A stretch of DNA of 64,000 nt from Ceratopteris richardii (GCA_020310875.1 CM035438.1:101610139-101674138), one strand, 5' to 3'; shown: positions 1-11,066, counted from the first letter of the stretch. Program-made: numbers and translations. The notes: generated by a model not told the origin, from the sequence alone.

Positions 1-7
1 ATCTAGA

Positions 8-202
8 GTGAATAAGAGTGGTTTGATTAAGGCAACGCAAGCACTTGCTATCTCACAAAAGGGGAAAAACATGTATGGTTCAGCTTTGGGTTCATCAAAA
101 CCAAAGCGTCAACCTTCCTCTTCCACTCATCCCTCTAATGATGGTGATTTGCAAAAGAAGAAGAGATGCAAATATTGCCAGAAGGCTTGTCATACTATTG
201 AT
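8..202 (+). pseudogene. Copia-1 gag C-terminal fragment
   Basis: About 65 codons of a Copia gag: a Lys/Ser-rich linker followed by the start of a zinc knuckle, CKYC, then four residues and His. The last cysteine of the CX2CX4HX4C knuckle is not here; it is encoded at 6,719 onward, on the other side of Copia-2. The knuckle would bind RNA in the capsid particle. The coding frame is open as far as the insertion point. Fragment only; the N-terminal gag lies outside the window. Confidence 0.75.
198..202. repeat. Target-site duplication of Copia-2, left copy
   Basis: ttgat directly before the left LTR; the same five bases occur at 6,714-6,718 after the right LTR. Five bases is the usual Copia integrase stagger. 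Confidence 0.95.
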
Positions 203-1256
203 TGATGGAGAATGTTAATCTCCAAAAGAACAACTTATTCTTGTGATTAGAGCACTTCTATACCAAGAATAAGTCAAAACCTTTCACACATTTAGAGGAT
301 CAACTTCTAATTATCAAAAGATGAACAAATCTGTGAAGAAGGTGATACACAGAAAAGTCTGCTGCACTATTTCCTTACATTGACTTATCAAATGTGTAAA
401 GTTTTTGATGAAACTTTGTAGGAATCATCTCTTAGAGATTGCGCAACTATTCCAAGTTGAATTACTCCAAAAGATTAAGTGTAGCTTGAGAAATCAACTT
501 CTCAAGTTACCTATGTCAGAAACTGTACTTCTGAGAAGTCGATTCAGACACCCCTAACTTCTTAACTTTGATTCTCACAGTATCTAACCCGTTTTGCCAA
601 ATGCTTTTAGCCACGAGTAGATCACCTTCCAACTTAAAGATTAAGTGCTTGCTTGCACAAAACTTTAAACTATGGAGTGAGCACTGACCAAAAGATCAAA
701 CACGAATTTTGCGCCTGTTTCAGAGAACTGTAGACATTCAACACATATGAATGTTCCTACTCATAATTCTCCTAGCCTGTTCACAATTGGACTCTGAAAT
801 TCAGGTCATAGGCTCATTAACTAACAACTTAGATATCCTCAAAAGGATTTCACAAATGATCTAACACAGAAGGAGCAGACACGAAAAGATCGGGCGCAAT
901 ATTTCTTCATTAACTCAGAAAATTACAACTGAGTGATGAGAGCAAACACACATTCACTTTCCACTATCTCATAGCTTCTATCTCTCTCAATCTTGACATA
1001 TGACTATTGTCACATATGCTCTCATGTGCTCTCCTCCATGCCCCGACTTTTCTCAAGGTATTTATAGATAATTTGTACATAATTCTTACTGAAGAAAAGA
1101 TCTAAGTCATCTATGACTATGCTAATGTACATATGTGTACAAGACAACATTCTGACTTCTTCTTCATTTTGCAAATGTCTTCCTTTGCTTCATTCTGACC
1201 ATAAGCATTCTCCAAGATCTGTATAATCACCAATTTGTGATTGGTTTGCTCCAACA
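203..1256 (-). repeat. Copia-2 3' LTR
   Basis: Long terminal repeat, 1,054 bp, starting tgatggag and ending gctccaaca on the plus strand (TGTTGGAGC...CTCCATCA in element sense). It is the 3' LTR because gag-pol reads leftward into it. It carries the same TATAAATA box (complement of 1,059-1,066) as its partner. Near-identical to 5,660-6,713. Confidence 0.95.
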
Positions 1257-1268
1257 GCTCCCCCTCAA
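1257..1268 (-). promoter_or_regulatory. Copia-2 polypurine tract
   Basis: In element sense TTGAGGGGGAGC, immediately before the 3' LTR. It primes plus-strand DNA synthesis. It overlaps the gag-pol stop codon (TGA at 1,265-1,267). Confidence 0.85.
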
Positions 1269-4200
1269 TCACTAATTGTGATTATTCCATTCTTCTTCAC
1301 TCCTGCCATCTCCTTGAATCTCTGTAGCTTAGGTCCATCCAAGCTTTTTGTCATCATATCTGCCACTTGTTCTTTTGTTGGAGTGTACATCACTTCAATC
1401 TCTTTATCTAGTACCTTTTCCCTCAAGAAATGATACTGTATCTCTATATGCTTAGTCCTGGCATGGAAAACAGGGTTAGCTGCCAAATACAAAGAACTCA
1501 TATTGTCTCCAAAAATTATTGGAGTACTATGATCAATCTCAAAACTTTTCATCAAGGTCTTCAACCATATGACTTCTTTTGCAGCTTCAACCATTCCCTT
1601 ATACTCAGCCTCTGTGGATGATAAAGCAACTGTGTGTTGCTTCTTTGAACACCAAGACACTAACTTGTCTCCAACATAACATAGATATCCATGAGTAGAC
1701 CTTCTATCATCTGAGTCACCTGCCCAATCTGCATCACTAAACACTTTGATTCTTGTGTCAGAAGTGAAACCATAGTACAAACCTTCACTTAAGGTTCCCT
1801 TGATATATCTGAGTACCCTTTGGGCTGCAATCCAATGAGTCTTCTTTGGACAATGCATAAATTGTGACAACACACCTACTGCATATGATAGGTCTGGCCT
1901 TGTCAAAGTAGCATAGATTAGACTACCTACCAAACTCTGATATTTCTTCATGTCATTAAACTCTTCACCTCCATACCTGCTTAATTTATGATTTACCTCC
2001 AATGGAGTGGTTGAGGTCTTGCAATCTTCCATGTTAAACTTGATCAAAAGATTCTTCAAGTATCTCTCTTGTGAAACATATACTCCATGTTGAGTATACA
2101 CAATCTGCATTCCTAGAAAATAAGATAAGTTTCCCAAATCACTTATCTTAAACTCCTTCTCTATTTGCTTCTTGAGTTCATTGATTCCTTGAGCATCTGT
2201 TCCTGTAACAATAATATCATCAACATAAATGCACATGTAAATATATCCATTTTCACTTGCCTTCACTAGCAAGCTACTATCTGCCTTTGATGCTTGAAAT
2301 CCACATTCATTCAAGAACTTGACTAATCTGTAATTCCAAGCTCTTGGGGCTTGCTTCAACCCATATAAAGCTCTCTTGAGCTTACACACATAATCTGATC
2401 CAATTGACTCCATGAAACCTTCTGGTTGCTCCATATATACTTCATCTGCAATGTAACCATTAAGAAATGCATTCTTCACATCCAATTGTGATAATTTCCA
2501 TCCTTTGCAAGCAGCAATAGCAATCAATGTCCTAATTGTAGACATCTTAGCAACAGGACTAAAGGTTTCATCATAATCTACCCCATAAGTTTGGGCATAA
2601 CCTTTAACCACAAGTCTAGCCTTATATCTAGACACCTTACCATCTGCAAACCTCTTTGTTTTGTATACCCACTTGCATCCAATGACTTTCTGATTCTTTG
2701 GTCTTGGTACTAATTCCCAAGTTTCATTTTCAAGTAGAGCATCATACTCTTCTTGCATTGCCTTCTCCCAATTCTGTTTACCTTTGGCTTCTTCATAAGT
2801 GGTTGGATCTTCTTCTGTTTTCACAATGTAAGCATAATCTCTTGTTGTTAGGACAGATGTATCATAGCTATACCTTATAGGCTCTTTCCTTTCTCTTGTA
2901 GATCTTCTGATTTCTGCACTTCTTGAAGTTTCAGCCTCATTTGATTCGGGATCAAATCTTGGCCCTTCTTCTACATGATCCTGCACTCTACATCTAGAGT
3001 CAACTTCATCAACAATTTCTTCACATACCTTTACCTTTGCCTTTCCTTTCCTTTGAATTTCTTCAACACCTGCATACTCATTTGGTGATCCTGTATACCA
3101 CATGTTTTGCTCATCAAATGTTACATCTTTAGTAACAAGAAATTGCTTTGTGGATGGACTCCACAACCTGTAACCCATCTGTCTATCATCATATCCAATA
3201 AACACATACTTCTCTGCTTTTGGTTCTAGCTTATGTCTTAATTGTGAAGGAACATAAGCATATGCAATACATCCAAATACTTTACAATGATCAAGACTAG
3301 GTTTCTTACCCCACCATGCTTCATAAGGGGTTCCTCCATTCAAGGCTTTGCAAGGCAACCTATTCACAAGGTATGTTGCAGTGTTAATGGCCTCTGCCCA
3401 TAAGTAATTTGGACAATTCTTTTCCTTCATCATGACTCTTGCAAACTCTACAAGAGTCCTATTCCTCCTTTCTGCTACTCCATTTTGTTGAGGGGAGTAC
3501 CTGCAAGTTACTTCTCTTTTGATACCTGCATTCCACAAATAATCATCAAACTCTTTTGAGAAATACTCTCCCCCTCCATCTGATCTTAACCTCTTTAGCT
3601 TTTGTCCTGTGATCCTTTCTGCATAAGCATGGAAATGTTTGAATGTCTTAAAGACTTCTGATTTGTCCTTGATTACATACAAAGTAATCCACCTGGTTGC
3701 ATCATCAACAAACAACACATAATATCTGGATCCATTTATGCTATAGTCCCTTGAGGGACCCCAAACATCTGTATGAACCAATTCAAGCATGTTTGAATAC
3801 TTGTATCCTGATTTGTTATAAGAACTTTTATGTGCTTTACCTAATTGACAAGCTTCACACTTGTACACCATATGTTGCCCTTCAATGTTTGGCAATCCAA
3901 GCACCACCTGATTCTTTGACATCTCCTTTATAGCTCTTTCATTGAAATGACCTAGCCTCTTATGCCATAGGTCCAATTCAGATACCTTTTGACCTCCATA
4001 GGTAAACAATGCATGTCCTACATTACCTTGGACTTTGAGAGTAAACAATCTTCCTTCCTTTTTACCTGCAATTATGGTTCTATATCCCTGATTTGGATCT
4101 TGTACATAGACACCATCATTTGTAAATCTTACCTCATATCCTTTCTCCACAATTTGCCCTACACTTATCAAATTTTTAGGAATAGTAGGGACATAAAGTA

Positions 4201-5437
4201 CCTTACTCAGAAGTGTACTTCCACTCTTTGTCTTCACTGATCCAATGCTCTCCACTTTATGTTTGGTATTGTCACCTGTTTGAACTGTATGTCCATTCAC
4301 CCTTGCTTCCATATCAGTCATCAAGGATAGGTTCCCACTCAGATGGTTACTGCACCCTGAGTCAATATAAAACACTCTTTGATCTTCTCCCATTGATTCA
4401 TGAGTTGCATTTAGGATAAGAGTCATATCATCCTTCTGATCTGATGCATAATTGTAATAATTATTGTTGTAGGACTGAGATTGGAAGTTTCTTCCACCTC
4501 CTCTACCATATGATGTCCTACCACCTCTTCCTCTGAAATTGCCTCTTTGGTTTCTGCCTCCTCTACCTCTTTGACTATAATTCTGATTGTTGTATCCTCC
4601 ACTTTGATTGTTATACCAACAATCATTTGCCAAATGATTTGTTCTGCCACAAATCCAACAAGCTTTAGCATTATCTTTGTTCTTACCTCCTCTTCCTTTA
4701 CCTCTGAAATTTGTCTTCCCTTTTGTGAAGTTGGCTTGATTTGAGTTTCCTTCATCTTCATTTGATTGCTTTCCCTTGCCATTCTTTTTCTTATCTTTGG
4801 AGTACATAGCTTGACTTGTACTTCTATCATTGTCTCCTTTAAGATCCTGCTCAAAGGTTAGCATGTGTCCTAGCAATTGATTAAGGTCAGGAGTAAAGTG
4901 ATCAAGTGACAATTCTATGGACAAGATAAAAGGCTTCCACTTCTCATCACCTCTTAGACCTGTAAGTATTTGTCTTACCAGCTTTTCCTCTTCAATATCT
5001 TCATCCACTGCTCCCAAGCTATCTGCAATATCTTTCATCCTTGCCACATAATCTGAAATTGATTGTGAGCTCTTCTTCTTGAAAGTTGTGAACTCAGCCC
5101 ATAGTGAGGACTTCCTTGACTTAGTTGTATTTTGGAAATGCTCTTCCAAGGCATTCCAAACATCTGTAGCACTTTCTAAACCTCTGATGTGAGGTAGAAG
5201 GTAATCATTTACAGCCATGTAGATGATACTCCTTGCTTGAGCATCCTTTCTCATCCAAGTCTTCAACATTGCAAGTTCTTCCCTAGTAGGAATACTTGGA
5301 TCTGCAAATTCTGGTTTTTCTTCATCTCCTGTAATAAATGATATAAGATCTTTGCTCATGAGGTGTGCTTCCATCCTCATGGACCATGCTGGATAGTTCT
5401 CTCTATCTAGCTTATCAATCTGCAAGCTTTCTCCCAT
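1265..5437 (-). CDS. Copia-2 gag-pol polyprotein (intact, 1,390 aa)
   Basis: Single open frame for the whole Copia polyprotein. In order: gag (residues 1 to about 240, UBN2/gag-like), basic and Gly/Arg-rich linker, zinc knuckle CWIC...H...C (about 258-272, CX2CX4HX4C), aspartic protease with DSG (about 357), GAG-pre-integrase with LWHKRLGH (about 510), integrase DDE core with HTDVWGP (about 554), RSDGGGEY (about 620) and a Glu in NGVAERRNR (about 652), RT with YVDDIIV (about 1,069), and RNase H with SDADWAGD (about 1,232), ALSSTEAEY and DNMSS (about 1,310). This is the full Ty1 order with all catalytic motifs. The first ATG follows a 222-base leader. No frameshift or stop is seen, unlike every other retroelement here. 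Confidence 0.97.
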   Translation of the reverse strand: MGESLQIDKLDRENYPAWSMRMEAHLMSKDLISFITGDEEKPEFADPSIPTREELAMLKTWMRKDAQARSIIYMAVNDYLLPHIRGLESATDVWNALEEHFQNTTKSRKSSLWAEFTTFKKKSSQSISDYVARMKDIADSLGAVDEDIEEEKLVRQILTGLRGDEKWKPFILSIELSLDHFTPDLNQLLGHMLTFEQDLKGDNDRSTSQAMYSKDKKKNGKGKQSNEDEGNSNQANFTKGKTNFRGKGRGGKNKDNAKACWICGRTNHLANDCWYNNQSGGYNNQNYSQRGRGGRNQRGNFRGRGGRTSYGRGGGRNFQSQSYNNNYYNYASDQKDDMTLILNATHESMGEDQRVFYIDSGCSNHLSGNLSLMTDMEARVNGHTVQTGDNTKHKVESIGSVKTKSGSTLLSKVLYVPTIPKNLISVGQIVEKGYEVRFTNDGVYVQDPNQGYRTIIAGKKEGRLFTLKVQGNVGHALFTYGGQKVSELDLWHKRLGHFNERAIKEMSKNQVVLGLPNIEGQHMVYKCEACQLGKAHKSSYNKSGYKYSNMLELVHTDVWGPSRDYSINGSRYYVLFVDDATRWITLYVIKDKSEVFKTFKHFHAYAERITGQKLKRLRSDGGGEYFSKEFDDYLWNAGIKREVTCRYSPQQNGVAERRNRTLVEFARVMMKEKNCPNYLWAEAINTATYLVNRLPCKALNGGTPYEAWWGKKPSLDHCKVFGCIAYAYVPSQLRHKLEPKAEKYVFIGYDDRQMGYRLWSPSTKQFLVTKDVTFDEQNMWYTGSPNEYAGVEEIQRKGKAKVKVCEEIVDEVDSRCRVQDHVEEGPRFDPESNEAETSRSAEIRRSTRERKEPIRYSYDTSVLTTRDYAYIVKTEEDPTTYEEAKGKQNWEKAMQEEYDALLENETWELVPRPKNQKVIGCKWVYKTKRFADGKVSRYKARLVVKGYAQTYGVDYDETFSPVAKMSTIRTLIAIAACKGWKLSQLDVKNAFLNGYIADEVYMEQPEGFMESIGSDYVCKLKRALYGLKQAPRAWNYRLVKFLNECGFQASKADSSLLVKASENGYIYMCIYVDDIIVTGTDAQGINELKKQIEKEFKISDLGNLSYFLGMQIVYTQHGVYVSQERYLKNLLIKFNMEDCKTSTTPLEVNHKLSRYGGEEFNDMKKYQSLVGSLIYATLTRPDLSYAVGVLSQFMHCPKKTHWIAAQRVLRYIKGTLSEGLYYGFTSDTRIKVFSDADWAGDSDDRRSTHGYLCYVGDKLVSWCSKKQHTVALSSTEAEYKGMVEAAKEVIWLKTLMKSFEIDHSTPIIFGDNMSSLYLAANPVFHARTKHIEIQYHFLREKVLDKEIEVMYTPTKEQVADMMTKSLDGPKLQRFKEMAGVKKNGIITISD

Positions 5438-5659
5438 CTTGTATTCACCTGTGTATTGAAATCTTCAAGCTTTACAAACAATGTATGTACCTTTACTTCG
5501 AATTGAACTCCTTTTGCCTTTCTTGATGTCAATTTGTCTTCTCCTCGAGCTTTGACTCCAAGCTTTCACTTCTTGATACTTCAAATGTTGAATTTCTTGA
5601 ATCTGCAGCAGTCGGGATCCTCCTTTTCTTCAAATTGATGTCTCCTGCTCTGATACCAC
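5438..5659 (-). promoter_or_regulatory. Copia-2 untranslated leader with primer-binding site
   Basis: The primer-binding site is the complement of 5,647-5,658 (TGGTATCAGAGC), one base from the 5' LTR and complementary to the 3' end of initiator tRNA-Met, the usual Copia primer in plants. The rest is a 5' untranslated leader with no ORF. Confidence 0.9.
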
Positions 5660-6713
5660 TGATGGAGAATGTTAATCTCCAAAAGAACAACTTATTCTTG
5701 TGATTAGAGCACTTCTATACCAAGAATAAGTCAAAACCTTTCACACATTTAGAGGATCAACTTCTAATTATCAAAAGATGAACAAATCTGTGAAGAAGGT
5801 GATACACAGAAAAGTCTGCTGCACTATTTCCTTACATTGACTTATCAAATGTGTAAAGTTTTTGATGAAACTTTGTACGAATCATCTCTTAGAGATTGCG
5901 CAACTATTCCAAGTTGAATTACTCCAAAAGATTAAGTGTAGCTTGAGAAATCAACTTCTCAAGTTACCTATGTCAGAAACTGTACTTCTGAGAAGTCGAT
6001 TCAGACACCCCTAACTTCTTAACTTTGATTCTCACAGTATCTAACCCGTTTTGCCAAATGCTTTTAGCCACGAGTAGATCACCTTCCAACTTAAAGATTA
6101 AGTGCTTGCTTGCACAAAACTTTAAACTATGGAGTGAGCACTGACCAAAAGATCAAACACGAATTTTGCGCCTGTTTCAGAGAACTGTAGACATTCAACA
6201 CATATGAATGTTCCTACTCATAATTCTCCTAGCCTGTTCACAATTGGACTCTGAAATTCAGGTCACAGGCTCATTAACTAACAACTTAGATATCCTCAAA
6301 AGGATTTCACAAATGATCTAACACAGAAGGAGCAGACACGAAAAGATCGGGCGCAATATTTCTTCATTAACTCAGAAAATTACAACTGAGTGATGAGAGC
6401 AAACACACATTCACTTTCCACTATCTCATAGCTTCTATCTCTCTCAATCTTGACATATGACTATTGTCACATATGCTCTCATGTGCTCTCCTCCATGCCC
6501 CGACTTTTCTCAAGGTATTTATAGATAATTTGTACATAATTCTTACTGAACAAAAGATCTAAGTCATCTATGACTATGCTAATGTACATATGTGTACAAG
6601 ACAACATTCTGACTTCTTCTTCATTTTGCAAATGTCTTCCTTTGCTTCATTCTGACCATAAGCATTCTCCAAGATCTGTATAATCACCAATTTGTGATTG
6701 GTTTGCTCCAACA
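5660..6713 (-). repeat. Copia-2 5' LTR with promoter
   Basis: Partner of 203-1,256, same length. In element sense it starts at 6,713 and runs left; a TATAAATA box is the complement of 6,516-6,523, about 190 bases from the LTR start, so U3 is short and R/U5 long. It should drive genome-length RNA leftward. Confidence 0.93.
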
Positions 6714-7702
6714 TTGATGAGTGTAGAAAGATTGCTAAACGCAATGAAAAGAAAAAGGAATCCGGCATGTCTACTACTGAAAATTCAGCAAATGCAAAGA
6801 ATGATGCAGCTAACATGGCTCAAGATTTTTGGGCATGTGTTGTTAGATGTCATTATGATGCATCTTTGCATTCTAAATGTATGGTTGTGAGTGAGGCTGA
6901 TTCGGATTGGTTCTTTGATAGTGGTTCTTCAAAGCACATAACTTCATGCAAAAGGTTTTTTGTATCTTTGAAAGATGCACCAAAGGAGGACATGTGGTGT
7001 CTACAAACATTGCCTCTTATGCTATCATTGGAGTAGGAGAAATTGAGCTTACATCTGCAAATGGAGGTGTGATTCTCTTGAAAAATGCATTGTATGTACC
7101 TAGTATCAAGAAGAACTTAATTTCAGTTCCATTGATTGCCAAAGCTGGACGTCATGTACACTTTGTTGATGATAAGTGTATGGTTCATGATTTCAGCAAT
7201 GGTGATATTATCATGATGTCCGATACATTATGTAATGTTTTGTATCACATGGATACATACAAGAGGGCTACCTCAAATGCCTTAGTTGCTCATACTTCTT
7301 CCATGCCTGAAATGGAGCTTTGGCATGCTCGTTTTGGTCACTTGTACTTCAATAGTTTGCTTTACTTGCAAAAGAAGGACATGGTTATTGGTTTTCCAAC
7401 ACTTGAGTCCATTGAAAAGCATGCATGTGAAGGTTGCATTCTTGGAAAAATGCATCATGCTTCTTTTCCAAAAGATAGTCATATGCACACTATAAGAAAA
7501 TTACAGCTTGTTCATAGTGATGTATGTGGTCCCGTCCAGACTCCATCTTTTGGGAAGCATGTATATTTCATTACCTTCATTGATGATGCTACTCTTCATA
7601 CATGGGTGTATCCTATGAAAGCAAAGAATCAATTATTTTCTTGCTTTAAAGCATTTCTAGCTATGGCTGAAAATTTTTCTTCAAAAAAGCTTTGGACTCT
7701 GT
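6714..7702 (+). pseudogene. Copia-1 gag end, protease, GAG-pre-integrase and start of integrase
   Basis: The gag frame resumes after Copia-2 with the last zinc-knuckle cysteine and a Lys-rich tail. The protease active site FDSGSSKH is at about 6,912-6,935. A frameshift near 6,950-7,040 moves the frame; then comes the GAG-pre-integrase motif LWHARFGH (about 7,318) with a CEGC pair, and the integrase start HSDVCGP (about 7,513) with FIDDA. Another frameshift lies near 7,700 before the second catalytic Asp. The family resembles Copia-3 and Copia-5 of this window. Broken, not functional. Confidence 0.85.
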
Positions 7703-8179
7703 ATGGATCATGATGGTGAATACATGTCACATGAGTTTAATGCTTTTCTTGGTGAAAGAGGTATTTCACACCAATGTACAGTGCCATATACACTTCAACA
7801 AAATGTTGTTGTGGAGTGTAAAAATAGAAATCTACTTGAAATGGCATGGTCTATGGTTAAAGGAAAGCACCTTCCTACCAAGTTTTGGATGGAAGCGATC
7901 ATGTGTGCAAACTATGTGTTGAATCGCTGCCCTACAAAATCATTGAGAGTCATCACTTTGTATGAAGCTTGGAGTGGACATAACCCTATGGTTAGTCATA
8001 TGCATGTGTTTGGTTGTTTGGCATATGCTCTTGTGCCATCACAACAACTTCACAAATTTGATGACAAGGCAAAGAAATGTATATTTGTTGGTTATAGTGC
8101 TGAAAGTAAGGGATATCGCTTGTACCATCCATTGATAAACACAATTATTGTGAGTCAAGATGTATTTGCTGAAAATTAA
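7703..8179 (+). pseudogene. Copia-1 integrase C-terminal half
   Basis: Frame for the rest of the integrase: DHDGEY holds the second catalytic Asp, but the usual E-R/K pair after the third motif is altered (VVECKNR where QNGVVER is usual; the Glu remains, the Arg is Cys). Then FWMEAI, PTKSL and the conserved VFGCLAYAL...KKCIFVGYS...GYRLYHP tail. Ends with a stop at 8,179 before the RT connector. Confidence 0.8.
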
Positions 8180-9440
8180 GTTTTCCCTCTACTTGAATGC
8201 AAAAAATAGCCAACAGTTAGCTCACAAGATGTGTTCAATACACTCATGCCTTTGTTCCAAAATGGTGCGCTTGACTATGGCCATGTAGACCAGGAAACTA
8301 AGGCTCAAAGGGCTGACAAATTCTAGCAAAATAGAGCTAAAAATGCAGAGAATTTCCAGCCAAACATGGTTGGAAGTTCTTGGCCAAAAATTATCGGAAC
8401 TACTAGAAATTTCCAGCCACATATGGCTGAACATTTGCATCAAAATATGGCTGAAAATGAGCATGAAATTCATCCCACGCATGATGTACATGTTGATGAT
8501 GTATTACATAATGAACGCATGTCTATCAAGAGTGCACAAACTATGCCAAAGTGGCTGAAACAAACTTTACAAGATAACAAATTGAGTGCACCTTTACTTG
8601 GTAGAACAAGATCAAGCTCTCACCATGCATCAAGTAATTTTGTGGATTATTCTCTTATTGCAACAACATGTAATGAAGAGCCACTTACTTTTGAAGATGC
8701 ATGTGACGATCCACAATGGATGAGTGCTATGTAATCAGAAATGGATTCCATACATAGGAATGGTACTTGGGAGTTATGTGAATTGCTAAAAGGAAAAAAA
8801 TGCCATTGGTACAAAGTGGGTTTGCAAGATTAAGAGAAAGTTTGATGGTAGCATTGATCGCTACAAAGCTAGAATGGTTGTCAAAGGATAAGTGCAACAA
8901 TATGGCATTGACCATGAGGAAAATTTTGCCCCTACATCACGCATGACTACAGGTTGGAAAGGGCATCAACTGAACATAAAAACAGCCTTCTTGAATGGAG
9001 ATTTGCAATAAGAGTTCTATGTGAAGCAATCTCCTGGATTTTCCATGAAAGGGAAAGAGCACATGGTTTGTCGCTTGCATAAAGCCTTGCATGGTCTCAA
9101 GCAAGCTCCATGTGCATGCTATGACAAAATCCATAAGCACTTGATTGCTCTTGGCTTCACATCTAGTCCAATTGAAAGCATGCTCTATGTACGCAAAGAT
9201 GGGGCTGATCTTATAGTGCTTGTTCTTTATGTCGATGACATACTCTTGAGTGGATCATGTGATGGAAAACTTGACATTATGGTTGATTTGCAGTATACTT
9301 TTGATGTCACTGATCTTGGTCTTTTGTGCTACTATCTTGGCATCTAGTTTGTATTCGTTGAGGGGGGAATCATTATGCATCAATCAAAATATGTTGAAAA
9401 ACTACTTCAGGATTTCGACTTTGAGGATTGCAAGCTAGTT
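8180..9440 (+). pseudogene. Copia-1 connector and reverse transcriptase, truncated
   Basis: 8,180-8,365 is integrase-RT connector with stops; 8,366-8,734 is open and ends in an F-E-D-A...W-M-S-A-M motif that begins Copia RT. The RT continues through several stops (for example near 8,732, 8,889 and 9,010) with RYKAR, IKTAFLNGDL, LHGLKQAP and the catalytic YVDDILLSG (about 9,229-9,255). A TAG at 9,345-9,347 follows YLGI at the same site as a TAG in Copia-3. Homology stops at about 9,440, where Gypsy-A begins; the rest of RT and RNase H resumes at 18,733. Confidence 0.8.
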
Positions 9441-10326
9441 TCCTCTGATACAATGTACCCTAAAAACTCTTCTTCTGTCTGACGGAAATAACACTTCTCC
9501 AATTTTGCATATAACCCTTTTTCTCTTAGTTTCTTTGGGACTATCTTTACATGACATTCATGATCCTCTAGATTTTTGGAGAATATCAAGATATCATCAA
9601 GATATATTACCACAAAATCATCTAAATACTCTCGAAAGATATCATTCATCATATGCTGAAAGACTACCGGAGCATTTGTGAGACCAAATGGCATAACTAC
9701 ATATTCAAAGTGTCCATACCTTGTTCAGAATGTTGTCTTCCATTCATCTCCTTCTCTGACCCTGAGAAGATTGTATACTCCTCGAAGGTCAATCTTAGTA
9801 AAGAACTTTACTTTTTCGAGGTGTTCCAAGAGCTCTAATATAAGTGGTAGAGGATATTTATTCTTTATTGTGAATTTATTCAAACCAGGATAGTCCACAC
9901 ATATTCGAAGAGTTCCTTCCTTCTTCTTTACAAATAGGATAGGGATCCTGCAGGAGACTTTGAGTGTTTGAAAAACCCCTTGGCTAGATTCTCATCAATA
10001 TTCTTACGTAATTCTGTAAGTTCCTCTCGGGATAGTCTATAGATTGGCCCGAAGGATGGTTGTGCTCCCTCTTGAAGTTCTATGGCACAATCATAAGGTT
10101 TATGCTCTGGGAGCATATCTGCATTCTTTTTTTCAAAGACATCTTCAAACCCTTGGTATTGGTCAGGTAGCTTCATTGAATCATCTTTCTTGGGCTCTTG
10201 AGTTGGTATGGCATAGATCATATACGTCGGTTCCTTCCTTAGTGCATGTATGAAGGCTTTGGCTCCAACATATTTCGGGTTCTTCTGGATATCTCGATGG
10301 GTGATTTTATTATTCTCCCAATTAAT
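9441..10326 (-). pseudogene. Gypsy-A reverse transcriptase fragment
   Basis: Ty3-type RT in three pieces. 10,326-9,928: linker with IHRDIQ-like text and the N-terminal motif FEDVFEKK...YDCAIEL...RLSREELTEL. 9,927-9,695: [12 protein letters not shown] and FFTKIDLRG-like motifs, with a stop after WKTTF. 9,694-9,441: MPFGLTNAPVVFQ and the catalytic YLDDILIFS, ending in EEFLGYIVS. The catalytic Asp pair is kept but frames are broken and thumb, RNase H and integrase are absent. Confidence 0.85.
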
Positions 10327-10641
10327 TTATGGATTATGTTTCTTTAACCATGGCATTCTGATGATAACCATGTTTACTGGACTTGATATTACATTGAAAC
10401 ATATGTGTGAATCATGTTTACCAAGGTGTACTCTTAGTGGTATGGTTTCCATGGTTATATTCCCCGATGCTAGAGGCCATCCATCTACTACTTCAACTAC
10501 TACTGGTTTGTTCTTTCGAAGTACTAGAATTCCATGTTTTTTAATGAGTCCCTCATCAATGAAACATGAGGAGGCTCCTGAATCTACCAGAGCTATAAGG
10601 CAAAGGATCTTCTTAGACATGATTAACTTGACAGGGGCGAG
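10327..10641 (-). pseudogene. Gypsy-A aspartic protease
   Basis: Retropepsin-like domain with active site ALVDSGASSCFID and a downstream flap/ILG-like region, leading into the RT frame. The frame is open up to the Gypsy-B insertion point (10,646); upstream residues read into the Gypsy-B LTR are not part of it. Confidence 0.8.
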
Positions 10642-10646
10642 ACATG
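10642..10646. repeat. Target-site duplication of Gypsy-B, left copy
   Basis: acatg, repeated at 16,963-16,967 beyond the other LTR. Exact 5-bp match. Confidence 0.9.
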
Positions 10647-10917
10647 TGTCAAATTCCCGCTGACACCCTCTAGTTTTGGAGTTCGTCAGCACGTTCTTCG
10701 ATGAAGATGATCGCCGGCTGAATTCCTGGAGATTCTTCATGGAGAATGAAGCCTTTTTCTTACCGCCCAGTCGTGTAGCCTTCTTTTAATTCCCTCTTCA
10801 TTGAATCACTAAGTGGCATCTCACATGAGTGCCACTTGGCACTCATGTGTATGCCCTTCTTATTGAATCTAAGGGATGGTTCACACCATCCTTTCTCTAG
10901 TGATTCTCCACCTAACA
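10647..10917 (-). repeat. Gypsy-B 3' LTR
   Basis: Begins tgtcaaattcccg and ends cacctaaca (plus strand); matches 16,712-16,962 except for an extra 20 bp near 10,850-10,875 and point changes. Confidence 0.9.
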
Positions 10918-10930
10918 TTTCCTTCCCCTT
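10918..10930 (-). promoter_or_regulatory. Gypsy-B polypurine tract
   Basis: AAGGGGAAGGAAA in element sense, touching the 3' LTR. Confidence 0.75.
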
Positions 10931-11066
10931 AAGTCCATTTTTGTCCTCAAAAATGGTATTGGAAGGTCTAGTTAAGAGAGAATTAATAGAATGACTACTC
11001 CCACTAAATCCCCATGCATAAAAATGCATGGTCCTGTCTCCGTGTTGTTTCCCCATATCCTTCCCC

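Larger units (their letters stand above)
203..6713 (-). mobile_element. Copia-2: complete, young Ty1/Copia retrotransposon
   Basis: A 6,511-bp element with two 1,054-bp LTRs (203-1,256 and 5,660-6,713), TG...CA ends, target duplication ttgat on both sides (198-202 and 6,714-6,718), a tRNA-Met-type primer site, a polypurine tract and one intact 1,390-codon gag-pol frame. By eye the LTRs differ at only three positions (421/5,878, 809/6,266, 1,094/6,551). Everything needed in cis and trans by a Copia element is present, so it could be autonomous. It lies antisense to its host Copia-1. Low divergence means recent insertion; an age needs a species mutation rate. Confidence 0.95.

Noticed and set aside
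4423-4854. 143-codon frame within the Copia-2 polyprotein
   Set aside because: A +1 shadow of the Gly/Arg-rich gag tail; the main frame is intact and carries the domains.
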